Origin: Actinobacteria bacterium IMCC26207
GTDB lineage: Bacteria > Actinomycetota > Acidimicrobiia > Acidimicrobiales > Microtrichaceae
NCBI GenBank assembly: GCA_001025035.1
Contig: LCZK01000007.1
Span: 186,001-250,000 of the forward strand
Length of the DNA stretch: 64,000 bases
Reading direction: 5' to 3'
Positions within the stretch are counted from its first letter, which is position 1. Each line of letters opens with the position of its first letter. The position numbers were made by a program, and so were the translations under genes. The notes below the pieces were generated by a model, which worked only from the letters and a program-made list of their open reading frames with translations, ran no database searches and had not been told where the DNA came from. Below are positions 25,186 to 32,186 of the stretch, in pieces.

Positions 25186-25203
25186 CTTGACCGATCGGTC
25201 AAG
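25186..25203. promoter_or_regulatory. Perfect 18-bp palindrome between fadD and thiolase
   Basis: CTTGACCGATCGGTCAAG is fully self-complementary. Its ACCGATCGGT core is like operators of TetR-type regulators of fatty-acid genes. It lies 31 bases before the thiolase start and 144 bases before the fadD start, and overlaps a possible -35 box (TTGACC). The binding protein is not identified. Confidence 0.65.
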
Positions 25204-25233
25204 TTGACTGATGTTGGGGACCAAGGAGCAGCT

Positions 25234-26442
25234 ATGCCTGAGGCAGTCATCATCGATGTGGTTCGTACCGCTGGCGGAAAACGCAACGGCGCACTAGCTG
25301 GCTGGCACCCAGTTGACCTAGCAGCAGAGGCCCTCAAAGCCTTAGCCGAGCGAAACAGTCTTGATCCCGCGCTCATCGACGACGTGATCATGGGTTGCGT
25401 CATGCAGGCAGGCGCGCAAGCCCTCAACGTGGGTCGCAACGCCGTGCTCGCCGCTGGGTTCCCTGAGTCTGTCCCAGCTACCACTATCGATCGGCAGTGC
25501 GGATCCTCACAGCAGGCCTACCACTTTGCTGCCCAAGGAGTAATGGCCGGGGCATATGACGTGGTAATCGCTTCTGGAGTCGAGGTCATGAGCCTGGTCC
25601 CGATGGGCGGCTCGATTGGCAAGAACATCGGCTTTCCTTTTGGTGCAGCTTGGGACCGCTACAGCGAAGTCGAATTACTTGAAGGCAATAAGGGCCTAGT
25701 TGGTCAGGGGCTATCTGCCGAGATTATTGCGAATGAAGCAGGACTCAGCCGAGCAGATCTAGACGCCTTCGGCGCACGTTCGCAGCAACTCGCAGAGGCA
25801 GCTACAGAACAAGGACGATTCGATAACGAGATCATTCCTGTGGTTTCCAAAATCCGCGACAAAGAGACCGGCGCAGTCACGGTGCTCGACACCATGCACA
25901 CCCGCGATGAGGGAATCCGTGCGGGCACTACTGCCGAGGGCCTAGCAAATCTCAAGCCCGCCTTTATGGAAGATGGCAAAGTCACTGCAGGCAACAGCTC
26001 GCAGATCTGTGACGGTGCTTCAGCGGCACTCATCATGAGCGCCGAGAAGGCAAAAGAGTTGGGCCTCACCCCTCGAGCCAAGTTCCGCAGCTTTGCGCTA
26101 GCTGGAGTCGACCCTGTTCGCATGCTGACGGGCCCAATGCCTGCCACGCAAAAGGCACTCGCCAAGGCTGGCCTGAGCATGGATCAGATTGACCATATTG
26201 AAATCAACGAGGCTTTCGCTTCAGTGGTGTTGGCATGGGAGAAAGAACTCAAGGCAGATATGAGCCGAGTGAACCCGAACGGTGGAGCTATTGCACTGGG
26301 TCACCCACTTGGCGCATCGGGTACCAAGTTGCTTGCCACGATGCTCAATGAATTGGAGCGCTCGGGCGGCCGAATCGGCCTGCAGACCATGTGCGAGGGT
26401 GGCGGACTCGCGAACGCGACCATCATCGAACTTCTGGGCTAA
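25234..26442 (+). CDS. Acetyl-CoA acetyltransferase (thiolase)
   Basis: A 402-residue thiolase. The acyl-carrying Cys89 lies in TIDRQCGSSQQA, the His in GGAIALGHPLGASG, and the second Cys in MCEGGGLANA. It cleaves 3-ketoacyl-CoA or condenses two acetyl-CoA. AAGGAG before the ATG decides the start. The divergent fadD and common operator point to beta-oxidation. A hairpin at 26457 ends the unit. Confidence 0.92.
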   Translation: MPEAVIIDVVRTAGGKRNGALAGWHPVDLAAEALKALAERNSLDPALIDDVIMGCVMQAGAQALNVGRNAVLAAGFPESVPATTIDRQCGSSQQAYHFAAQGVMAGAYDVVIASGVEVMSLVPMGGSIGKNIGFPFGAAWDRYSEVELLEGNKGLVGQGLSAEIIANEAGLSRADLDAFGARSQQLAEAATEQGRFDNEIIPVVSKIRDKETGAVTVLDTMHTRDEGIRAGTTAEGLANLKPAFMEDGKVTAGNSSQICDGASAALIMSAEKAKELGLTPRAKFRSFALAGVDPVRMLTGPMPATQKALAKAGLSMDQIDHIEINEAFASVVLAWEKELKADMSRVNPNGGAIALGHPLGASGTKLLATMLNELERSGGRIGLQTMCEGGGLANATIIELLG

Positions 26443-26456
26443 TTATTGCTAGCGAT

Positions 26457-26484
26457 CGCCTCCGGTACTCTTGTACCGGAGGCG
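26457..26484 (+). terminator. 12-bp hairpin after thiolase, before the zinc-ribbon gene
   Basis: CGCCTCCGGTAC pairs perfectly with GTACCGGAGGCG over a TCTT loop and is followed by CTTGTTATTT. It looks like the thiolase terminator. Its 3' arm also contains GGAGG, the only ribosome-site-like sequence ahead of the gene starting at 26495, so it may control that gene too. Confidence 0.65.
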
Positions 26485-26494
26485 CTTGTTATTT

Positions 26495-26872
26495 ATGGAC
26501 GAGATCGAAGAACAACCCACAGAGCCAGCAGGCAAGAGCCGCCCGTGGTGGATGCGTCTGAGCGTCTGGGCCGCTGTCATTGTCCTGAGCGCCATCATCA
26601 TTCACTCTGTTTTTCATATTCCGAGCGGCACTGTGTTTGGCGCACTCATCTTGGGTGCGCTGATTCTACGAGTGGGCTTTTTCTTTCTTCAGCAGTTCGC
26701 AACGCCTCCGCCGGCCCCACCGGACCCAGGCACCCTGCGCAAAGTAAAGCTGATCTATCGATGCAGCGTTTGCGGCACTGAGGTGCGCATGACTGCTGCA
26801 AATGATGAAGACCCCGAGCCGCCGCGGCACTGCATGGACGATATGGAACTTGTTGCTCCAATCATGGAATAA
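26495..26872 (+). CDS. Small membrane protein with C-terminal zinc ribbon
   Basis: The 125-residue product has two membrane helices (about residues 27-70) and a cytosolic tail with CSVCG and RHCMD, likely a treble-clef or zinc ribbon. I do not know a named family. It is the last gene before the DnaA-box cluster and crgA, pointing the same way as trpG. The start is only 11 bases from the preceding hairpin, so either it is translated from a transcript through the hairpin or it uses an alternative TTG start at 26471. Confidence 0.65.
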   Translation: MDEIEEQPTEPAGKSRPWWMRLSVWAAVIVLSAIIIHSVFHIPSGTVFGALILGALILRVGFFFLQQFATPPPAPPDPGTLRKVKLIYRCSVCGTEVRMTAANDEDPEPPRHCMDDMELVAPIME

Positions 26873-26904
26873 GTCCCCTGGACTACCGCTGGCGCAGATC
26901 TTGG

Positions 26905-26994
26905 GTATCCACAGATCTTGAACTTGTCCACAGGCTGGGGATAAAGCTGGGTACTGTCACACATTTGGCACCTTCTAGCCGCCAGTTGTCCACC
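26905..26994. promoter_or_regulatory. Cluster of DnaA-box-like sequences
   Basis: Within 90 bases there are GTATCCACA (26905-26913), TTGTCCACA (26924-26932), TTATCCCCA on the minus strand (26936-26944) and TTGTCCACC (26986-26994). The second equals the actinobacterial consensus and the others differ from TTATCCACA or TTGTCCACA by one base. The 148-base gap 26873-27020 holds no gene. Confidence 0.6.
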
Positions 26995-27002
26995 TAGTAG
27001 AC

Positions 27003-27034
27003 ATCTAGCGGTATTGGGATCTAGCGGTATTGGG
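27003..27034. repeat. 16-bp tandem duplication across the crgA stop
   Basis: ATCTAGCGGTATTGGG occurs twice, head to tail, at 27003-27018 and 27019-27034. The second copy holds the last codons and the TAG of crgA; the first lies just downstream. It looks like a recent slippage duplication without effect on the protein. Confidence 0.8.
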
Positions 27035-27368
27035 TGGCCACCATGATGCCCGCCAGAATCGAGCCCAAGCCTGCTACCAAGTACCAACCGTTGCCTCCGG
27101 ATTCAGTACCGGGTAGCACCTGCATGTAATTCAAGATAATCACTAACAGGCCCACTCCCCAAGCACCGAACATGGTGATTGGAACCCATTTGGGGCTTGG
27201 CCCATGGTGATGTTTCTTGACCGGCGGCGTATAGCGGGCCGTTGAAGATGCATCCTTTTTGGCTTTGGGTGGAGTCACCCGCTTACTCGTTGACGTCGGA
27301 GTCGAACTTGAGGACGAAGTAGTCGCTGCCTGATCGGCATCAACTTTGCGCTTTCCCGGAGTAGCCAT
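27021..27368 (-). CDS. crgA: Cell division protein CrgA
   Basis: The 115-residue product has a charged Ser/Thr-rich N-terminus and a C-terminal block with two membrane helices, reading KWVPITMFGAWGVGLLVIIL and then GWYLVAGLGSILAGIMVATQ. This is CrgA, which links FtsZ, FtsQ and PBPs at the actinobacterial septum. TATTCT is 6 bases before the ATG at 27368, so the mRNA is probably leaderless. The position next to trpG/pabA and the pknB operon matches mycobacteria. The N-terminal part is longer than the mycobacterial form (about 93 residues). Confidence 0.93.
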   Translation of the reverse strand: MATPGKRKVDADQAATTSSSSSTPTSTSKRVTPPKAKKDASSTARYTPPVKKHHHGPSPKWVPITMFGAWGVGLLVIILNYMQVLPGTESGGNGWYLVAGLGSILAGIMVATQYR

Positions 27369-27374
27369 CTCTGC

Positions 27375-27380
27375 AGAATA
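27375..27380 (-). promoter_or_regulatory. crgA -10 box (leaderless)
   Basis: TATTCT on the minus strand lies 6 bases before the crgA ATG. The same hexamer and spacing occur at the first LtrA gene, and close variants at fhaA (TACTCT) and the O-antigen-ligase-like gene (TATCCT). Confidence 0.6.
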
Positions 27381-27381
27381 G

Positions 27382-27397
27382 ACCGAACCCGTTCGGT
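27382..27397. promoter_or_regulatory. 16-bp palindrome between crgA and trpG
   Basis: ACCGAAC and GTTCGGT form perfect inverted arms around CC. The site lies directly upstream of the crgA -10 box and 35 bases before the divergent trpG/pabA start. It is suited to bind a dimeric regulator that acts on crgA and perhaps on both genes. Confidence 0.5.
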
Positions 27398-27431
27398 AAG
27401 AACTCCTCTCTCGTTCTACTGTTGCAGTCTG

Positions 27432-28031
27432 ATGCCCCGAATCCTGGTGATCGACAACTACGACTCCTTTGTGTACAACCTGGTTCAGTACTTGGGTGAG
27501 CTTGGCGCGGAGCCAATCGTGCACCGTGAAGACGCTCTGAGCCTGAGCGATGTTGAGGCAATCAACCCAGATGGAATCCTGATTAGTCCTGGGCCCGGTC
27601 ACCCTTCACAGGCTGGACTCTCGAATGACCTCATTCGCGAGTGGGGCAGCCGACGGCCCGTCTTCGGGGTGTGCCTCGGTCTGCAATGCATTGGTGAAGT
27701 TTTTGGCGGCAACGTCATTCGAGCCCCACACGTTGTTCACGGAAAAACCTCTCTCATTACTCACGATGGCCGGGGCGTATTTGAAGACCTAGCCAACCCA
27801 CTTGAAGCAACGCGGTATCACTCGTTGATTGTCGAGCGATCATCACTACCAGATGAGCTCGAAATCACAGCGCAAACAGAGGACGGTTTGATCATGGGGT
27901 TGCGCCATCGCGAGCTCATGGTCGAAGGGGTGCAGTTCCACCCCGAATCAGTATTGAGTAGCAGCGGTCACAAGTTGATCAGCAACTTTCTGAACAACTG
28001 CGCCACGCAGTCGGTGTTGCCAAGCAGCTAA
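27432..28031 (+). CDS. pabA: Class I glutamine amidotransferase, anthranilate/aminodeoxychorismate synthase component II
   Basis: A 199-residue GATase with nucleophile Cys81 in GVCLGLQ, the oxyanion segment SPGPGHPSQAG and the His-Glu pair in QFHPES. It supplies ammonia from glutamine to chorismate for tryptophan or folate. No trpE or pabB is adjacent. As with the mycobacterial gene called trpG at this locus, it probably serves p-aminobenzoate and perhaps both pathways. TACTGT is nine bases before the ATG. Confidence 0.92.
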   Translation: MPRILVIDNYDSFVYNLVQYLGELGAEPIVHREDALSLSDVEAINPDGILISPGPGHPSQAGLSNDLIREWGSRRPVFGVCLGLQCIGEVFGGNVIRAPHVVHGKTSLITHDGRGVFEDLANPLEATRYHSLIVERSSLPDELEITAQTEDGLIMGLRHRELMVEGVQFHPESVLSSSGHKLISNFLNNCATQSVLPSS

Positions 28032-28045
28032 CCGCTTAAGCCGGT

Positions 28046-29128
28046 TTAGCCACGTGTGGTTGTTGTGGCCGGCTGACTCGTGGTGGTGGTACTTGCACCC
28101 GCGACGGTCGTGGTGGTTGTGGGCAACAAGATTCCAACGGTGATCTGAATGGGTGTGCCCGCGGCGCTAGGCGTGTTCGCAATGGGAGTCTGACTGATCA
28201 CTAAGCCAACCCGCGGGTCTCCTGCAATAAGCGCAAGATTGGTGACCGCTGTAGTCATCCCTGCGGCCTTGGCCACCTTTGATGCTGAGGAACTGCGAAG
28301 ACCCACCAAGTCGGGGATCACGGCCTGCTGTTCGGCAGAGGCCACCACTAGGTTGACTGGCTGATCCCGGGGCGCTTTTGCAGCAGGTGCTGGGTCTGAG
28401 GACAGCACCGTGCCAGGCGCCTGATCAGGAGAAAACTGCCTCGAGATCTCTCCTACGGTGAGTTCGGCCCGGGCGAGCTCAACGATGGCTTCGCCTACTG
28501 GACGGCCAACAATCTCTGGCACAGTCCGCGGTTCTGGCCCCTGCGAGACTCGTAGCTTCACGGTGGAACCAGGTGCGGCCCGCGTGCCACCTGCGGGAGC
28601 AGAACTAACGATCAGTCCCGGCACGACCTGCTCGTCAAAGACATCCTCGACTTCTCCGAGTAGGCCAATTGTCTTGAGAACTTTCAGAGCTTCTGGGCCC
28701 TTCATGCCAGCAAAATCGGGCAGGTCCACTCCAGCTAGCCCGTCACTGACTCTCAAAATAATTTGCTCACCAACTTCTAGTCGGCTGCCAGCAACTGGAT
28801 CCTGACCAATGACGGTATCCGCTGGGATGACCTCGTTTGAGTTGTACTCAGCTTCGACGACTAGGCCCATGCGTTCGAGCTCGGCCTGAGCCTCGGCCAG
28901 ACTGCGGCCTGCCATTCGCGGCACCGTAACTTGATCCACCTGAGCCGAAGATGAGCCGCTCTTGAGTGACGCGCTGAACGCAAAGATTGTCAGCATGAGC
29001 AAGATGACCACAGCCGCCAAGCCAACTGCGATAGCTACAGGATGCAGTGCAGTATCAATCTCCTCTAGATCACCAATCTCGGTAATCCGCTCTGTGCTGT
29101 CATCTTGGTCCTCCACGAGTTCTGCCAT
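28046..29128 (-). CDS. Membrane-anchored protein with four PASTA domains, no kinase (distal copy)
   Basis: The 360-residue protein has a short acidic cytosolic start, a membrane helix at about residues 30-55 (HPVAIAVGLAAVVILLMLTI) and four PASTA repeats (VPRMAGRSLAEAQAELERMG, LPDFAGMKGPEAL, VPEIVGRPVGEA, IPDLVGLRSSSA). A Thr-rich tail, TTTTTVAGASTTTTSQPATT, ends it. ATG follows the upstream TGA with one base between. PASTA domains sense muropeptides; with no kinase domain it could be a decoy, scaffold or sensor partner of PknB. It is the last gene of the operon. Confidence 0.85.
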   Translation of the reverse strand: MAELVEDQDDSTERITEIGDLEEIDTALHPVAIAVGLAAVVILLMLTIFAFSASLKSGSSSAQVDQVTVPRMAGRSLAEAQAELERMGLVVEAEYNSNEVIPADTVIGQDPVAGSRLEVGEQIILRVSDGLAGVDLPDFAGMKGPEALKVLKTIGLLGEVEDVFDEQVVPGLIVSSAPAGGTRAAPGSTVKLRVSQGPEPRTVPEIVGRPVGEAIVELARAELTVGEISRQFSPDQAPGTVLSSDPAPAAKAPRDQPVNLVVASAEQQAVIPDLVGLRSSSASKVAKAAGMTTAVTNLALIAGDPRVGLVISQTPIANTPSAAGTPIQITVGILLPTTTTTVAGASTTTTSQPATTTTRG

Positions 29129-29129
29129 C

Positions 29130-30173
29130 TCAGCCACCCGCCTTGGTAGTCGGTGTGGATGCCTTAACAGTTGTAGTGGTTGAACTCCCAGTAGGTGAGG
29201 AAGATGGGGTTGTAGTTGTGGTCGCTGCTCGGCGCGGAGGAGGAACTCGCCCGACCACAATCGTGACTACTTGTCCGGGGCGATACGGGGTTCCTGCAAC
29301 TGGGTTCTGGCCGAATACGTTGCCGACGCCTGGGTCGCCGGTCACGACGAGTTGTCCAGCAACATCTACCAAGAATCCTGCCGCTCTGAGCACCTCGGTT
29401 GCGGGGACTTGTTGGGTGTTGGTGACTTCGGGTACGGGAATGGGTGCTGGACCATTTGAAACGGTCAGTGCCACAGGAGTGTCTTTGGGGACCTTCGTTC
29501 CCTGAGCCGGTGCGGATGAGATCACTGCTCCAGCTACCACAGCCGGGTCATCAGCCTGCGTAACAGGCCCAAAGAGCAGCCCTGCCTTGCCTAAGCGATA
29601 CGCAGCGCCTTCAACTGAGAGTCCCGTTAGGTCCGGCACTGGTCGACTGTCTGGCCCAGAAGAAACCTCGAGCCGAACGGACCCGGCCTGTGCAACTAGG
29701 ACTTCCGGCTCCGGGGATTGCGCCACCACAATTCCGTTGGCCACAGTTTCATTTGAAACTTCAATGATCTCGATCGGCACACCCGGATCACCGAGCTCAC
29801 GGGTTACCTCGGCAATTGGCCGACCAACCGCTGCTGGCATACGCGTGCGGTTCACTCCGCTGCTCACCACGAGTTCAATCTTGTCGCCCGAACGAGCCTT
29901 CGTACCGGCTGTTGGCTTTTGACCAATGATTGTTCCGCGCTGTGCAGTCAAGCTAAAGGCACTGCGGGTGACGGGCTTCAGACCAAGATTTTCTGCTTCG
30001 GCCTTGGCCCGAGGCAGCGGGCTTGAGGCAAAGTCCGGAACCGTCACCACCCTCCCGAGGCCGCGAATGGCATCGAGGGGATTCAGTGTGTCTGAAAAAC
30101 CCAGCAGTAGAACTGCTGCAGCAACAATGAGGACGGCTCCCACTACTGGCAGCAACCCACGAACCTTGGTCAT
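29130..30173 (-). CDS. Membrane-anchored protein with four PASTA domains, no kinase (proximal copy)
   Basis: The 347-residue product starts with a signal-anchor (MTKVRGLLPVVGAVLIVAAA) and has four PASTA repeats, beginning VTVPDFASSPLPRAKAEAE and ending VPEVTNTQQVPATEVLRAAG. Each shows the paired GQKPxAG or SSAPAQG turn. A Thr/Ser-rich tail follows (TTTTTPSSSPTGSSTTTT). It lies 18 bases after pknB and one base before the next PASTA gene. It occupies part of the place where other actinobacteria carry further kinase genes. The domain repeats are related to, but clearly diverged from, those of PknB. Confidence 0.85.
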   Translation of the reverse strand: MTKVRGLLPVVGAVLIVAAAVLLLGFSDTLNPLDAIRGLGRVVTVPDFASSPLPRAKAEAENLGLKPVTRSAFSLTAQRGTIIGQKPTAGTKARSGDKIELVVSSGVNRTRMPAAVGRPIAEVTRELGDPGVPIEIIEVSNETVANGIVVAQSPEPEVLVAQAGSVRLEVSSGPDSRPVPDLTGLSVEGAAYRLGKAGLLFGPVTQADDPAVVAGAVISSAPAQGTKVPKDTPVALTVSNGPAPIPVPEVTNTQQVPATEVLRAAGFLVDVAGQLVVTGDPGVGNVFGQNPVAGTPYRPGQVVTIVVGRVPPPRRAATTTTTPSSSPTGSSTTTTVKASTPTTKAGG

Positions 30174-30191
30174 CTCAATCGCCTTGAGGCA

Positions 30192-32138
30192 TCAAACTGT
30201 AGTTGTCGTGGCCACCAAGGTGGTGGTAGTCGTTGTTGTTGTTGTCGCTGCAGCAGCTACACCCACCGTGATGGTGACGGCTGAACCTTTGTCCTCCATC
30301 TTGCCGCCAACAGGGTCCTGCGAAATGACCCTGCCTGCGTTCGGATCTCCGGCAGGAACTGTCTGAGGAACAACCCGAACACTCAGCCCAGCAAACTTGA
30401 TGGTGGTGGTTGCATCGGCTTCGCTTTGGCCGACCACAGTGGGCACCTTGGCTTGCTCCGGACCAGTTGAGACCACAATTTTAATGAGCGTGTTCGCAGC
30501 GACCGAAGCGCCTCCGCCAGGGTCGGTACTAATCACGCTGCCCGTGGGGACGGTTGCGCTAGTCGCCTGAGTGGGGTTCGCAAAGCGGAACCCTGCGGCT
30601 TGAATAGCAGCTTGGGCTTGGGCAAGCGGTTGGCCAACAACATCGGGCACGAGTTCCTCGCCCACGCCCTTCGAGACCATGAGTTCAACAACAGATCCGA
30701 CTGCCACTGGAACGAGTGCCGCCGGGCTCTGGCTGATGACTGTTCCCGAGGCAATATCCGCGCTCTCTTGGGGAGTGATCTTGACGAGCAACCCCTTCGC
30801 AATGATTTGCTTCTCTGCCTCGGCTTGAGCCAAGCCAGTCACATCAGGAAGCTCAACAGTCTCGATGCCCGAAGACACCACCAATTTGACTGTGCTTCCC
30901 GACTTGATGGCCACGTCTTTGCCCGGATCCTGCGAAATCACGAGGTCTACAGCAATTGTCGCCGATGGCTCCGTGGTCACCTCAGGAACAAGGTCTGCGT
31001 CCTTCAATTGCGTCTCTGCTTCGGCTCGAGTCAGCCCGATCAGACTCGGAACGGCAACATCTGCCCCACCTGAACTATTGACAAACCAAAACAGCAAACC
31101 ACCTAAGGCCAGCAAGAGCACGACCAGAATGCCAATAAACAGAGCCGTCTTTGGCTTCTCTTCTTCCTCTTCTTCTTCTTCAGGATCTATCGCTGGGACT
31201 GCAGCACCTACCGTGGTTGCTGGCTGCATTGTGGTTGCCATCGCGGCAGCAGCGCCACCAAGCGCAACGGCAGCAAGTGCAGCATCGCGCTCAGCCACGG
31301 TTTGTTCACCGCCCAAGAAGCGGCCAAGATCCATGCGCAGATCCTCTGCCGATGCGTAGCGATCATCGGGCTTCTTCTGAAGCAACTTCATGATGATTGC
31401 CTCAAGGCCAGGCGGCAGGGTGGGTATCAGCGTCGAGGGTGCAGCGGGCTGATCCTGAACGTGCTTATAGGCAATTGCCAACGGCGTGTCTCCGGCGAAC
31501 GGCGGACGACCGGTGACCATCTCGTACAGAACGACGCCAAGGGAATACAAATCAGAACGAGGGTCAACCGAAAGGCCTTGGGCCTGCTCCGGAGAAAAAT
31601 AGGTTGCGGTGCCCATCACAGAGCCAGCCTGAGTCAGGTCATCGTCGGGACTCGAAAGCGCTCGGGCAATTCCAAAATCGGTGACCTTTGCCTGACCTGA
31701 TTTGGTCAGCAAAACGTTGCCGGGTTTGACATCTCTGTGCACGACCCCGCGTGAGTGCGCAAACCCCAACCCGCCAGCAACCTCAGAGGCAATCTCGGCC
31801 GCTCGGTTGGGATGCAGCGGACCATCTGCTCGCAACACCTGCGCAAGCGACGGACCATCTACGTACTCCATCACAATGAAGTACGTGCCGTCTTGTTCTC
31901 CCCAATCAAAAACCCCAACGATATTGGCGTTCGATAACCCAGCAGCAGCCTGGGCCTCTCGGCGGAACCGCTCAACGAATGAGGGGTCAACTGCAAACTC
32001 GGGAACAAGTTCTTTGACCGCCACGGGGCGATCCAAAGAGCGGTCTCGAGCCAGATACACCTGCGCCATGCCCCCTCGGGCTAGGCGACGATGAATCTCG
32101 TAGCGATCGTTTAAAACACGTGGTGGTTGATCAGACAT
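30192..32138 (-). CDS. pknB: Ser/Thr protein kinase PknB with PASTA domains
   Basis: Residues 12-275 are a Hanks-type kinase: Gly-loop LARGGMAQVYLARD, Lys42 in VAVKEL, HRDVKPGNVLL, DFGIA and the TAT(Y/F)SPEQ activation segment. A juxtamembrane stretch with eight Glu in a row precedes one membrane helix (about residue 330-355). Four PASTA repeats follow outside, then a Thr-rich tail. GGAGG before the ATG gives a good ribosome site. PknB coordinates wall synthesis and division by phosphorylating FHA proteins and others. PknA, usually its neighbour, is absent. Confidence 0.95.
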   Translation of the reverse strand: MSDQPPRVLNDRYEIHRRLARGGMAQVYLARDRSLDRPVAVKELVPEFAVDPSFVERFRREAQAAAGLSNANIVGVFDWGEQDGTYFIVMEYVDGPSLAQVLRADGPLHPNRAAEIASEVAGGLGFAHSRGVVHRDVKPGNVLLTKSGQAKVTDFGIARALSSPDDDLTQAGSVMGTATYFSPEQAQGLSVDPRSDLYSLGVVLYEMVTGRPPFAGDTPLAIAYKHVQDQPAAPSTLIPTLPPGLEAIIMKLLQKKPDDRYASAEDLRMDLGRFLGGEQTVAERDAALAAVALGGAAAAMATTMQPATTVGAAVPAIDPEEEEEEEEKPKTALFIGILVVLLLALGGLLFWFVNSSGGADVAVPSLIGLTRAEAETQLKDADLVPEVTTEPSATIAVDLVISQDPGKDVAIKSGSTVKLVVSSGIETVELPDVTGLAQAEAEKQIIAKGLLVKITPQESADIASGTVISQSPAALVPVAVGSVVELMVSKGVGEELVPDVVGQPLAQAQAAIQAAGFRFANPTQATSATVPTGSVISTDPGGGASVAANTLIKIVVSTGPEQAKVPTVVGQSEADATTTIKFAGLSVRVVPQTVPAGDPNAGRVISQDPVGGKMEDKGSAVTITVGVAAAATTTTTTTTTLVATTTTV

Positions 32139-32186
32139 GCGTCCTCCAGAGTAGGGCTCCGAGCGTTGCTACTGCGTCATACAAGC

